From Nostoc desertorum CM1-VF14 (lineage in GTDB: Bacteria; Cyanobacteriota; Cyanobacteriia; Cyanobacteriales; Nostocaceae), in the NCBI GenBank assembly GCA_019359245.1, contig JAHHHR010000029.1:38086-102085 (forward strand): DNA of 64,000 bases. The letters are read 5' to 3'. A program made the translations under genes and the position numbers. This document shows, piece by piece, positions 54,207-63,337 of this stretch; within the stretch, counting starts at the first letter, position 1, and the number at the start of each line of letters is the position of its first letter. The notes beneath the pieces are model-generated. The model saw only the letters and a program-made list of their open reading frames with translations. It was not told the origin of the DNA and searched no databases.

Positions 54207-54540
54207 TTATTCCTTGGAAGTACCCTGAAGGAAGTAGGGTTCTGTTAAACTCAACGTGCCTGGGGAAATACCTTGCAAAATTGCAACAAGTTCTGGTTGA
54301 ATACCTATATTGTTAGCATATATTGCTGTTCCTGCTGGTAAACCTTCAGGTGTTATTCCCAGACTATATTGCCCTTTTATTTTTGGTGCGTTGCTGAATA
54401 CATTCCAAGAACAAGAGGATCTTCCACTTGGATAAATGTTTTGGGAATTGTCAACGGATTCCGTGTCAATATCTCTACCTATTGAGGGATGTTTGAGTTT
54501 GTACTGTCTAACAGAATATGAGTTACGGAAGTAGCCTTTT
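54207..54540 (-). pseudogene. Start-less C-terminal gene remnant overlapping the reductase 3' end
   Basis: A minus-strand frame of about 108 codons (GYFRNSYSVRQYKLKHPSIG ... LGITPEGLPAGTAIYANN ... AILQGISPGTLSLTEPYFLQ) is open from near 54540 to a stop at 54207-54209. It has protein-like composition but no ATG or GTG, and its first 15 bases overlap the end of the reductase gene in another frame. It is best read as the 3' remnant of a gene cut by rearrangement. Family not recognised. Confidence 0.5.
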
Positions 54541-55638
54541 ATAAGGAATTAAGCCGGCAAATGTGTAAGTTACCTGCTCTGCCAATGGCTTATTCCTATT
54601 CATCAGCCAGATTAATAACTTATTTATAAATGAGAATTTCCTAAAAGACTTTATCTGTAAACCAGCATCGAGGTCTGGCTCAAAGTACAGCTGATAAAGA
54701 CGCTGCCAATTTTCAGATGCTAATTCTGGACTAGTACTCATATTAATCGCTTGCGTCACGTATAAGCCGCTGAGAATAGCATTTGCAATTCCTTCACCAG
54801 TCAAAGGATCTGTCAGATTTGCAGCATCACCAATTTTGAAAATTTTACCATCGCTGACTGTGTTAGCTCGTTTTGCGGTGGCTAAGGGATAAGCTTTAGG
54901 TTTTTGCTGACTAACTACTAGACAAAATAGTTCTTTTGTAGCCTGATTACGCTGCACAAATTCATTGAAAAGCCGAATAATGTTTATGTTGTTTTTTTGA
55001 TATTCATCTATCCACACTCCCACGCCAACATTAAGCTTGACTAATTCTGAGTCTACCGCTACGGGAAATATCCAACCATATCCATTAACCCCAAGAGTTT
55101 TATCAAAGTAAATTTGAGCTTTTGAGAGATAGGTTTTTGGAAAATCTGTCACTTTTATAGTCCAGTAAGCTCTAATTGCGATCGCATTGGCTTCTCCTGC
55201 ATAGACACCGCGTGCATCAATTATGTAATCAAAATCATGATGAAGTTCTTGGTGATAACGTTGAATATCGCCAATCCTCTGCGTTCTTTGTACACACCCG
55301 GCATTGATTGCTTTTTGATAAAGAAGATTATCGAATACAAATCTAGGTATGCAATAGCCTTTAAGCTCAGTGGGGCACAGATGGCTAATGTCGTTTGAAA
55401 CTCCGAGCAGAAACCCATCGATTTGAGCGTACTCAGAGGTTAAACGTTTGATGTCCTGTGGATATATCCCCATTGTGGATAATGCTTGAACCGATCCAAG
55501 GCTGACTCCATCTCCACAAGTCTTATCTCTGGGAAAACAGTCTTTATCTATAAGCATGACTTGATGTCCGCTTTTAGCCAAGTGATAACCTGCCGAACAC
55601 CCTGCTGGCCCTGCCCCAATGACTACAATTTTAGACAT
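54523..55638 (-). CDS. Geranylgeranyl-reductase-like FAD oxidoreductase
   Basis: 371 residues. FAD Rossmann motif IVVIGAGPAGCSAGYHLAKS, then KTCGDGVSLGS (reductase signature after the ADP-binding fold), GYGWIFPV and the second FAD motif KIGDAANLTDPLTGEGIANA. This is the ChlP/geranylgeranyl reductase type, which saturates double bonds of prenyl chains. It lies about 200 bp after the DUF2600 terpene-synthase-like gene on the same strand, so it may reduce or oxidise that enzyme's product. Chlorophyll or tocopherol precursor reduction is less likely for a plasmid copy. Confidence 0.8.
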   Translation of the reverse strand: MSKIVVIGAGPAGCSAGYHLAKSGHQVMLIDKDCFPRDKTCGDGVSLGSVQALSTMGIYPQDIKRLTSEYAQIDGFLLGVSNDISHLCPTELKGYCIPRFVFDNLLYQKAINAGCVQRTQRIGDIQRYHQELHHDFDYIIDARGVYAGEANAIAIRAYWTIKVTDFPKTYLSKAQIYFDKTLGVNGYGWIFPVAVDSELVKLNVGVGVWIDEYQKNNINIIRLFNEFVQRNQATKELFCLVVSQQKPKAYPLATAKRANTVSDGKIFKIGDAANLTDPLTGEGIANAILSGLYVTQAINMSTSPELASENWQRLYQLYFEPDLDAGLQIKSFRKFSFINKLLIWLMNRNKPLAEQVTYTFAGLIPYKRLLP

Positions 55639-55834
55639 GATTAAATCATCCTTATTAGAATTTGTCTTTATCCATGAACATAGTTTAAAAGGATGCCAAC
55701 AATTTTAAAAACTGATAAATTGCTTTCTGATTTTTTAGACAAGTAATAGATAACAGACTTGTATTGGACTTTCAGATAATGGATACGCTTGCTTCTTTAT
55801 AACTAATATCTAGTCAGTTATATTTTTTGGTACA

Positions 55835-56983
55835 TTAGACTACTTGTACTAAGAGTTTTCGATACCGAATCCGAGCCATAATCATAATATTCCACAGAAA
55901 AAAGAGTGATGAACCGCCACATGAACGGAGAATTTTCTTTGCAGTTTTTTTAATGTTTTTCTGTTTGTTAACTTTTTCGTCAGCCAGATAAACACCTAAT
56001 AAAGCTCGATTAATCATCCGATGAAACTGCTTATTTGGTAAGTGAGAAACAGCTTGATCAGCCTGTTTAAGAAAATAAGCAAACCGTTCACTTATTTCTT
56101 GCCCATTATTATAGTAAGCACAGAAGTTTAAATCCCCACCTATGCGGTCTTCTTCTTGGTCGATAAAATAGTCAAGTAGGATATGAAGCCCCTGAACCCA
56201 AGGAAAGTAGCTGGTTTTAACTTTTGTAGCTAATTCCTCGGAGCAATCTGGATCGCTTGCATAGGCCACAAGGCAAAAAATTCCTAATGTTGAGCCAGTA
56301 GAAGCTGAAAATTCATACCAGTTCATTTGAGGAATTTGGTTACGATGTCTTTCAAACCATGCTTCTAAGCGAGGAACCCGCTCGTTAACTTGAACGTGTT
56401 TATGAACTTGTAAATCACAATAATAATCAGCCAGATGATATAAGCTAGGGGCAATTACATGATATGACGGTAGCTCCTTTAATACATTTTGACAAGTTTT
56501 TACTAATTCCATCAGATAGCCGCCATCGTCTTGTTCTTGACGAAATTGGTAGTAATTAATGCATTTAGCGCTAGGTGTCAAAGCATCTAAACAAGCTTGA
56601 TGGAGAGTACGGAAATCTTTCGGATCTAAAGAAGTACTGCGATCGCATAGGTTATCTAAATAATCGCTAATTGTTTGATAAGCAACAATAAAGCAGATTA
56701 TTTGCTCAATTTCTTGTTTAGCAAGTAATCCATAGATAGAACCACCTTCACAGTGAAAATCTTTAGTTTTTATACTTATCAAAGCCTGTTTACGTAATTC
56801 AGGATTAGGAATTCGTTCAGCTTTTTTCTTCCAGAATTCTAAATGTTTATGAACTCGTGGAATAACATCATAATAGATTCTCAGCATCAGCATTGTAGAA
56901 CTAGATGGAACTTGCAATAACAAAGCTTTTGGGAGGAAATCTTTAATATTTTTATTATGATTATGATCCTGATCTATGAGCAT
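55835..56983 (-). CDS. Tetraprenyl-beta-curcumene synthase-like (DUF2600) terpene synthase
   Basis: 382 residues, all helical. AYQTISDYLDNLCDRS (107-115) and LLDYFIDQEEDRIGGDLNF (271-286) match the two Asp-rich motifs of YtpB of Bacillus, which cyclises heptaprenyl diphosphate to tetraprenyl-beta-curcumene. Further marks: HCEGGSIYGLLA and HLADYYCDLQVHKH. The protein has the usual length for the family (about 360-370). The reductase-like gene follows. Substrate in a cyanobacterium is unknown: geranylgeranyl or longer diphosphates are candidates. Confidence 0.8.
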   Translation of the reverse strand: MLIDQDHNHNKNIKDFLPKALLLQVPSSSTMLMLRIYYDVIPRVHKHLEFWKKKAERIPNPELRKQALISIKTKDFHCEGGSIYGLLAKQEIEQIICFIVAYQTISDYLDNLCDRSTSLDPKDFRTLHQACLDALTPSAKCINYYQFRQEQDDGGYLMELVKTCQNVLKELPSYHVIAPSLYHLADYYCDLQVHKHVQVNERVPRLEAWFERHRNQIPQMNWYEFSASTGSTLGIFCLVAYASDPDCSEELATKVKTSYFPWVQGLHILLDYFIDQEEDRIGGDLNFCAYYNNGQEISERFAYFLKQADQAVSHLPNKQFHRMINRALLGVYLADEKVNKQKNIKKTAKKILRSCGGSSLFFLWNIMIMARIRYRKLLVQVV

Positions 56984-57151
56984 CAGTATTCTTTATAAAC
57001 ATTAATCATTAACTATTTTTACATTAAACTTTAAATACTTAAAATTTACCTATCCTTTGAAACAGGTTAGATTAAAATGCTATGTATAATTAGACATATT
57101 TAATAAAATATGAATAGTAATTTGTGTAAAAATTGGCTTGTTCAAAACTGA

Positions 57152-57175
57152 TTTTTCCCCTGAAAGGGGTGAAAA
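57152..57175. other. Hairpin in the gene-free stretch upstream of the terpene synthase
   Basis: TTTTTCCCCT and AGGGGTGAAAA form a short hairpin with a GAA loop. The stretch 56984-57513 holds no gene I can support; this is its only clear structure. Confidence 0.3.
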
Positions 57176-57513
57176 TACAAAATTTTTTGCCTCTATCGCC
57201 CTGAATATATGTGAGACAGATTGGCTGCGCTCCTTCCATTTTGAAGACGGTCAACATTCCATGTAACATTCTTGTACGGTAGGTTCAAAGCTTTGTTAGT
57301 TTCCAGATTGGATGCCAGGAAAACTTCGTCTACGTAAAAACCGATTCCCAATCGTTAAAAAGACAGCAACATAACTCCGGCAATAACCACTTATTGCGGT
57401 TTAATATCAAACATTGTTCATACTTTCAGCAAGTTTCCTATTAACTCAGCAGCGCTGGGTTGTTTTACATTGTTTATTCTAAACTCCAATACGAAGCTTT
57501 GTCCCACAAATTG

Positions 57514-57972
57514 CTAAAGCCTCATCTTTCTTACTAAATCAATATCAGCAAGCCAGATGAGTTGGCTTTGAGCCGATGCCGTTTCTTCCATAATTGGAGA
57601 ACACCACTCCACACCGTAAAGCCAATTGTTTTTAAGGCAAAAAATCCCTTGAATAATACGACGTGTTGATTGGAGACTAAAATCAACTTCAACTGTGTCG
57701 CCTAATTGAAAAACCGAAGTAGGAACAGCAGCATTTTTGAAGACATTTGTTGGATAAAATTCTTTAGAAGGCAAGTAAAGTATTTCACCGCGACAAACAA
57801 TTGCATAAACCCACTTCGGGCTTTCCCAGTAAACGCCACAGCAGTAACCTAACAAATTGTAGGTTGGCAGGAAAACTTTTTCTCGCATCTGAACCGCTAA
57901 TGGAGGCATAGCTTGACCCCACGGAGGAGAAATATACCAGCAAGATTCCAAAAGTGTATTTTGGTTAATCAT
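57514..57972 (-). CDS. DUF1392-like cyanobacterial protein
   Basis: 152 residues, beta-rich, soluble. SCWYISPPWGQAMPPLAVQM, YNLLGYCCGVYWESPKWVYA and LGDTVEVDFSLQSTRRIIQG resemble DUF1392, a family I know mainly from Nostoc plasmids. Function unknown. It stands alone. Confidence 0.55.
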   Translation of the reverse strand: MINQNTLLESCWYISPPWGQAMPPLAVQMREKVFLPTYNLLGYCCGVYWESPKWVYAIVCRGEILYLPSKEFYPTNVFKNAAVPTSVFQLGDTVEVDFSLQSTRRIIQGIFCLKNNWLYGVEWCSPIMEETASAQSQLIWLADIDLVRKMRL

Positions 57973-58317
57973 AATGCTTTACCGCTCTAATCTTAGACAC
58001 TTCAGATTTACTGATTGCGCCAACGGCGACTAAATGTGAGAGCCATTTTTATTTTTTCAATTACCTTAATTCGATCCAATCTTAAAAGTCTGGTTTATGC
58101 CTACTAAATAAGAAATGTTTTTATGTAATCATCTCTATCCAAAGATTTGAAGCTTTGTGAAGAATCGATGCATTCTTGGATACAAATTAAATTTCAAACA
58201 TTTACCAGTAATAAAAACTTTTTCTTGCGAAAGTACCACTTTCAATCCCTATTACAAAACTTAATTGCGTAAAGCTTCGGCATAGCTTTGCTTAGGCACA
58301 AGACACGAATAAATCAG

Positions 58318-58445
58318 CCCAGCCCCTTCGGGCTTGGTGCAGTCGCTCATGGGGGAAACCCCCAAGACCGCGCTGCTTCACCGTATCAATAATATTTTTG
58401 GCAAAACCGAAATATCTAGGCGCTTTCGCCTTAAGGGCGAAAGCG
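58318..58445. repeat. REP-like palindromes and strong hairpin
   Basis: AGCCCCTTCGGGCTTGG, GGGGGAAACCCCC and CGCTTTCGCC-TTAAG-GGCGAAAGCG (58421-58445) form three hairpins within 130 bp; CAGCCCAGCC and GGCTGGGCTG bracket the block, and AAATCAGCCCAG recurs inverted as CTGGGCTGATTT, giving 15-bp or longer outer arms (about 58311 and 58450). This may be a folded mobile repeat. The remainder of 57973-58622 holds no gene. Confidence 0.55.
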
Positions 58446-58622
58446 ACGGCTGGGCTGATTTATTTATTGGATCTCCCTTAGAGCGTAGCCGGGCGTAACC
58501 CACTGTGAATTCTTTTAATATCTACGCTAATCCGAAAAAGCGTAATTTTGGCTGATCAGATTACTAAGAGATGTACAAATAATGTATAATTTATTTCCAA
58601 AAGTAATAAGTCGAAAAAGTGA

Positions 58623-58832
58623 ATGGTCAATAAAAAATGGGCTGTTAAACGGCTAACAGTAAATCTCACGGCAGCAGAGACACAGAAATTGTCAGAATAC
58701 TGTGCAAAAACAGGAAGACCCTTTAACGATGTGATTCGAGAATTGCTGCGTTCTTTGAAGGTTCACAGTGCAGAAGTATCGGAGAATTCACCATCTTCTA
58801 AAGTTTCAGAATTAGCTCGACTTCAAAAATAA
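58623..58832 (+). CDS. Ribbon-helix-helix (CopG-like) regulator
   Basis: 69 residues. Residues 8-47 (VKRLTVNLTAAETQKLSEYC ... NDVIRELLRSLK) fit a ribbon-helix-helix fold with an initial beta strand. Such small proteins regulate plasmid copy number or act as antitoxins; no toxin partner follows in the next 300 bp. Confidence 0.65.
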   Translation: MVNKKWAVKRLTVNLTAAETQKLSEYCAKTGRPFNDVIRELLRSLKVHSAEVSENSPSSKVSELARLQK

Positions 58833-59030
58833 GTCAATCAATGAAGAAGAGGATCTTACAGGGATGTTCATAAGACTCAAATGATCTTTGTAGGAATTAA
58901 TAGTCAATTGCTCTAAGAGCTAATTTGTAAACTCAAGTAAAGTACTTGTCTTGTAAGGGTTTCAGGAATTTGAGTCAATCAAGCACTTGTTCGCTAAAAC
59001 TTAGACTTAGTAACGAGTTGAGTATCCTTA

Positions 59031-59092
59031 AGATTTTCTTTACGAATCAGCTCTTATCCAAAGTCCCTTTAGATTTTCTTTACGAATCAGCT
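59031..59092 (+). repeat. 22-bp direct repeat, two copies
   Basis: AGATTTTCTTTACGAATCAG plus CT occurs at 59031-59052 and 59071-59092, 40 bp apart. Two copies only. The surrounding 58833-59163 holds no gene. Confidence 0.8.
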
Positions 59093-59163
59093 GTTATATC
59101 TTAGAGCGAGTTAAGCTTCGGTAATCTTTTTCTTAAAAAGTTGGGTACGCGATCGCCTATTTA

Positions 59164-59364
59164 CTAACTTTGTGCCAGTTGTTCTATAAGTTGCAGTAAA
59201 TTTTTTTCACTGCTTCCACAACCTATGTCAATAGCTGAGTGCCTCTTAGAAGTAAATTTGATAGCCTGCTCCAACTGTGCGATCCCGTATGGCGAATCTT
59301 GATGCTTAGTCTGCCACCATAGGGCAATTTGATCATATCTGGTGGCTATAGCATTCGGATTCAT
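59164..59364 (-). pseudogene. N-terminal remnant of a class I methyltransferase
   Basis: 66 residues from Met at 59364 (MNPNAIATRYDQIALWWQTK). AIDIGCGSSEKNLLQLIE holds AdoMet motif I (DxGCGxS) but the protein ends shortly after it, while such enzymes need about 200 residues. Confidence 0.55.
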
Positions 59365-59515
59365 CTTCTCAACAATCAACGCAATAAGTTTAAAAGCTTA
59401 CCTGATTATGCAGCAAAAACATATTATAAGAGAAACGGAACGCTCCCTTCCCATCAAGAGAGAAAAATTAAGGATGCGTCGTTTACTAATCGCGCTCAAG
59501 CCTAAAAATAGCAGT

Positions 59516-60073
59516 TTAACCAAGATAAGGATATTGTGGCGGTTTGATTTTCAATAATTCTGTCCAGTATTTTATAGCATTATGTTTAGTGGTTCCGATA
59601 TCACGCGATTTGTGAACTCTGCCTATTTCCATGAGAAAATATGTAAGTTTAAGAGCAGTAAGTAAGTTAATCAGCCCTACCGCTTTAAAATTTTGTAAAA
59701 ATAAGTGGAGCAGAATTTGTAATTTTTGTTTATGACGAAAATACATCCACCATTTCATTTGATGTATGGCGATACTGGTTTGATAAACTAATGTAGTTTC
59801 TACTTGGGTTAATTTATCTTTAGCTTGATAATAAAACTGTATTTCTTTGTCAAAATTACCTGCTTTCTGGGCTAAAGCAGCATCATCCGCTAATTGATAA
59901 GCCTGACTAATTAAGTTACCTGCGGTTTGGGCCTGCTGTTGAGTATAACCAAGTTTCATATATATAGTAGCTGCTGCTGATGCCAATTCTGCAAATTTCT
60001 CAGCATCATGTAACCAATATATTTGTGCTTGTAATTCACCTAGTGTGGCTGCTAAAGTCTCATTCATGTTCAA
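59516..60073 (-). CDS. Hypothetical helical protein
   Basis: 185 residues. Residues 1-105 are helical and TPR-like (ELASAAATIYMKLGYTQQQA; ADDAALAQKAGNFDKEIQFY). The remainder is Leu/Lys-rich and less regular (KLQILLHLFLQNFKAVGLIN). No family recognised. The quality of the last third suggests that the ancestral gene may have been altered there. It lies downstream of a methyltransferase remnant on the same strand. Confidence 0.4.
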   Translation of the reverse strand: MNMNETLAATLGELQAQIYWLHDAEKFAELASAAATIYMKLGYTQQQAQTAGNLISQAYQLADDAALAQKAGNFDKEIQFYYQAKDKLTQVETTLVYQTSIAIHQMKWWMYFRHKQKLQILLHLFLQNFKAVGLINLLTALKLTYFLMEIGRVHKSRDIGTTKHNAIKYWTELLKIKPPQYPYLG

Positions 60074-60084
60074 TCTAACTTTCC

Positions 60085-60436
60085 CTATACAAACTGTTTG
60101 AGTTTCGAGTCTGATAATGAACGAGGTGGGCCAAAGGTTTTAGCTTCTGTGTCTCGAACACGATTAATCAGCAAGCATTGTGCCACGGGGAGCAACAAGC
60201 GAGGCAACTGAGGAAATAACTCAAGAACGCACATTCAACGGCAAAGCATGAATATTACCACATTCAAAAACTTTGTCAAAAGCTTGATGCCATTGTGAGC
60301 GAATTGATAACAAATCTGCAACTACATAATTGGTTGACAGTCGAATCTGGAAATCGCTTTTGCCACCAAGCGATCGCTGCTTAGTCTTGTTGATTATTTG
60401 ACACCTAATGAATGATAAAACCCTATCTAATATCAT
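60085..60436 (-). pseudogene. C-terminal remnant of a class I methyltransferase, frameshifted
   Basis: The frame reads NYVVADLLSIRSQWHQAFDK, VFECGNIHALPLNVR and stops at 60221. In another frame it continues VLELFPQLPRLLLPVAQCLL then RDTEAKTFGPPRSLSDSKLK to a stop at 60085. W..AFD.VFE...I.ALP and R.TEA...GPP..LSD are typical of the back half of small thiopurine-type methyltransferases. The AdoMet motif I half is missing, and a frameshift near 60230 breaks the rest. Confidence 0.55.
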
Positions 60437-60472
60437 AGCGATTACTAAACTAGGGCTAATCGACTCAACATA

Positions 60473-60503
60473 AAACTGCCCTGGAGTTAATCCAGAGCAG
60501 TTT
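60473..60503. terminator. Terminator-like hairpin cut at its T-run by an IS
   Basis: AAACTGCCCTGGA and TCCAGAGCAGTTT form a stem with a GTTAA loop. With the IS removed the sequence continues TTTGTT, so the IS has landed in the T-run (target duplication AGTTT). Confidence 0.6.
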
Positions 60504-61945
60504 CAGTAAATCGCAAAGTTTTGCTAAAGGGCGATCGCCAATTAGGCACTCCGTAGAGGTTAGTTCTAAATAATACCTGTTTTATAATTAAAACTTATAT
60601 TCAATAAAAGAGGTTCAAAAACTGAAATTATCAAGAATGTACATCCACCCGAATAATGACCATTGACGACTTTACCAAAACAGCTTGCACTAACTGATTC
60701 AGAAAGCCTTGACGAAGTTCTAGATTGTTTAAGTGAGAATATTTCAATTGAGACGCAAGGAGTTTGCAATCAGAAAACTCTATTTGAAATATTAGTGAGA
60801 GCAGCAAGTAGTGGAGATAGTATTGAGAATACAACAAAAATTTTAGATAGTAGCCCATGTGGTAGCGATATCAGGTATCACTTAGATAAAATCAATAATT
60901 TTGAGCAGCTAGAAAATCAAATCAATCTAGCTCTCAAAAGTAGAATTCCTCGTCGGATTAAAAATGCCTATCATAAAATTGCCATTGATTTAAATTTAAT
61001 TCCTTACTATGGAAAGCCTGATAGTGATGAAGAACCTTATATTTACAGAAGTCAGGCTAAGTCAGGAACTTGTTCTTTTTATGCCTATGCAACTTTATAT
61101 ATATTAACCAAGGGAAAACGAATTACACTGGCGATTAGAGGAGTCCGTTGGTTAGATACAAATGTTGCCATTCTCACCTACTTATTAGCTGAAATTGAGG
61201 CTATTAAAGTAAATATAAAAACACTGTATTTGGATAGAGGGTTTTTTAGTATCGCTGTAATCAGGTGGTTGCAAGCCTTGGATATTCCCTTTGTAATGCC
61301 AGCGATTAGAAGAGGAAAAAAGGGTGGAGTAAATCAATTTCTTAAAGGCAGAAGTAGTTATAAAACTACTTACACAATGGGTGAAGAAAAAGATAATCAT
61401 GTTACCTTTAGTTTATGGATTATCTGCAAATACAAAAAAGGGGCAAGAAAGCAACATGGTATCGAATACTTTGCTTATGTTGTTTATAAGTCGAAAATAA
61501 ACCTATCTTACATTCATCAAGATTATCGAAAAAGATTTGGAATTGAAAGCAGTTATAGATTAAAAAATCTATGTCGAATCAGAACAAATAATAAGAAGCC
61601 CGTATTAAGATTATTATTCGTTGGTATTTCTTTTGTGTTAGTCAATATTTGGGTTTATCTTCTTTGGTTTAAGATTAGTCAAAAGCGGAAGGGTAGGCGA
61701 TTAATTTATCGTAACCTTTTCTGTCTTAAACAAATGTTAGCTTTTCTACGTCAAGTTGTTGAGCGCAAATATGGAACTGTTAAAGGTATTTATATTCCAT
61801 CGGGTTAGCAGTCGTTAAAAGTTGCTTAATTATAAGTAAAAGTAATTCATCTCAGCCTACAGGTTAAGATATTTCCGCAGAAAATGTATCTCAAGTTACA
61901 AAATGTTGGCGATCGCTCTTTTGGAAAAAACTTTGCGATTTACTG
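60504..61945 (+). mobile_element. ISH3-like IS, 1442 bp, TSD AGTTT
   Basis: Inverted termini of about 37-39 bp start CAGTAAATCGCAAAGTTTT at the left (60504) and end CTTTGCGATTTACTG at the right (61945); both include a GCGATCGC inner end. AGTTT flanks both sides. One intact transposase gene lies inside. Complete and possibly active. Confidence 0.92.
60663..61808 (+). CDS. IS4-superfamily (ISH3-like) transposase
   Basis: 381 residues. DLNLIPYYGKPDSDEEPYIY (first Asp), IKTLYLDRGFFSIAVIRWLQ (second Asp) and YRKRFGIESSYRLKNLCRIR (Glu) form the DDE triad in the order seen in ISH3-type enzymes. A hydrophobic helix (LLFVGISFVLVNIWVYLLWF) near the end is usual for the group. It starts 159 bp inside the left terminal repeat. 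Confidence 0.88.
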   Translation: MTTLPKQLALTDSESLDEVLDCLSENISIETQGVCNQKTLFEILVRAASSGDSIENTTKILDSSPCGSDIRYHLDKINNFEQLENQINLALKSRIPRRIKNAYHKIAIDLNLIPYYGKPDSDEEPYIYRSQAKSGTCSFYAYATLYILTKGKRITLAIRGVRWLDTNVAILTYLLAEIEAIKVNIKTLYLDRGFFSIAVIRWLQALDIPFVMPAIRRGKKGGVNQFLKGRSSYKTTYTMGEEKDNHVTFSLWIICKYKKGARKQHGIEYFAYVVYKSKINLSYIHQDYRKRFGIESSYRLKNLCRIRTNNKKPVLRLLFVGISFVLVNIWVYLLWFKISQKRKGRRLIYRNLFCLKQMLAFLRQVVERKYGTVKGIYIPSG

Positions 61946-62228
61946 AGTTTTTGTTAGAAGTAAATTATATAGGAGACTTTTAGCGTTGTCCCCGGTTTAT
62001 CCATAATAGGTACCGTTATATAGTACTATTCACCTCAATTTTCATACTTTACGCAAAAAACGAATAATCTTAAAGTTGGCATTACAAAGGTTAGGAATCA
62101 GTATCAGCCAACGTATCACAGACGGTATCCGCGATTTTGAGCTTCTTCCTTGGTGTATCACAGTGGTTGCTGGTGATGGGCTGCTGATGAGCAGGAATCT
62201 AGGGATAGAGGAAGTAGCGACACCGGAC

Positions 62229-62248
62229 AGCCCGTCGTAGACATCGCT
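62229..62248. repeat. REP-like repeat shared with 6.8 kb
   Basis: CAGCCCGTCGTAGACATCGC, identical to part of 6781-6830. The stretch 61946-62496 around it holds HIP1-free AT-rich DNA and no gene I can support. Confidence 0.55.
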
Positions 62249-62496
62249 CTTATGAGGCTAGTCCATCATCTCCCTAGTCGATTCTCACGAGTATTGCCGA
62301 AAGCCCTGCTGGTGTGGGCTATTACAGTGGTGTATTGTGAAAAATCCGGTGCGAAGATTCGGTTTGGGAGCTTTTGTGTTAGAAAAATTACTGCTGAGGG
62401 AAAACTGAAAACAAGATCCTGTGTTGGAGACAGTGGGCGTAATTGGTCAGCCCAATGCTACAAATTACAAAATTGACTATAAAGCTAGGCAACAAT

Positions 62497-62955
62497 TTAT
62501 TTCTGGCTAAGACTGTGGCTTTCCCCAGAACTGAGTTCCAATAAATCTGGTGTGGCAATAAAACCAAAGTAAATGGCGATCGCAGCAGTAATACCATGAA
62601 GCCAAATATCATTGCCAAAAATAGGGATAAGACCTAAAGTAGCCTGGGTAGGAGGAAAAAGCCCCATAAGAGTAAGCAACCCGTAGAATATAGCTAGCAT
62701 TCCACTGTAAAGACGGGCGCTGCTTAATGAAACAGATGCCACCATGCCTAAAACGCCTACAACAAGGTGAACAATATTGTGTAAGACGTTGACGGGGAAC
62801 AATCCTAACAGATCACCGTAGCCAGTTGTGAATGAAAGCCCAGCCACATGAGGTGTAGTTGCAGGCGCTGTTTTAAAAGCTGCAATAAACCCCATGACAC
62901 CAATCACAGTAAAGATGATGCCGATAATGCGAGTAAAGTACTGTCCTGGCTTCAT
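62497..62955 (-). CDS. DUF4383-like four-helix membrane protein
   Basis: 152 residues with four membrane segments (IIGIIFTVIGVMGFIAAF; NIVHLVVGVLGMVASVSL; SGMLAIFYGLLTLMGLF; LHGITAAIAIYFGFIA). GLFPVNVLHNIVHLVVGVLG and the late HGITA motif are typical of DUF4383. Function unknown; in other bacteria these genes sit among stress genes. It lies 380 bp from the plus-strand gene at 63338 with divergent orientation. Confidence 0.75.
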   Translation of the reverse strand: MKPGQYFTRIIGIIFTVIGVMGFIAAFKTAPATTPHVAGLSFTTGYGDLLGLFPVNVLHNIVHLVVGVLGMVASVSLSSARLYSGMLAIFYGLLTLMGLFPPTQATLGLIPIFGNDIWLHGITAAIAIYFGFIATPDLLELSSGESHSLSQK

Positions 62956-63195
62956 AATGAAACTCCTGATTGTTTAGAAAGATAGACAATTTCTCCAGCC
63001 GAAGGATTGACTAGTAATTTAAAGAAATTGCCAAGACTATTCTTTATAAAACTTGTGATTTGCGGCTGTTTACTCCCGCTATGGTTCTATTTTGCTTCTA
63101 CCTCCGTCCGGAAACTGATTACGGAAACCTGGTATTAGCTAATACAACGCTCATTAACAATAGCTCCACAAAAATTGGCTTTAAAACTAGCAGAT

Positions 63196-63309
63196 ATGAT
63201 GATTAATAACCAGGCAGCGCAACTGATGGTGTGGGATGCAGTCCGTACAGCCGAAACTTTAAGTCCTTCTTTTAGTAGTTGGCATCTAATTCCAAATTGG
63301 ATGTACTAG
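63196..63309 (+). CDS. Possible short peptide or gene remnant
   Basis: 37 codons from ATG (MMINNQAAQLMVWDAVRTAE ... WHLIPNWMY), in the stretch between two stress-type genes. Composition is protein-like, but there is no clear ribosome binding site, so it may be the remnant of a longer gene. Confidence 0.25.
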   Translation: MMINNQAAQLMVWDAVRTAETLSPSFSSWHLIPNWMY

Positions 63310-63337
63310 TGGTAGTCAAGCGAAAGGAGAATATTCA

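Noticed and set aside
59031..59092. Possible CRISPR array
   Set aside because: Only two 22-bp repeats with one 18-bp spacer and no cas genes; no other regularly spaced repeats were seen in the window.
62252..62476. 74-codon plus-strand frame
   Set aside because: It begins in a REP-like repeat, has many Cys/Arg/Trp without pattern, and overlaps no recognisable protein.
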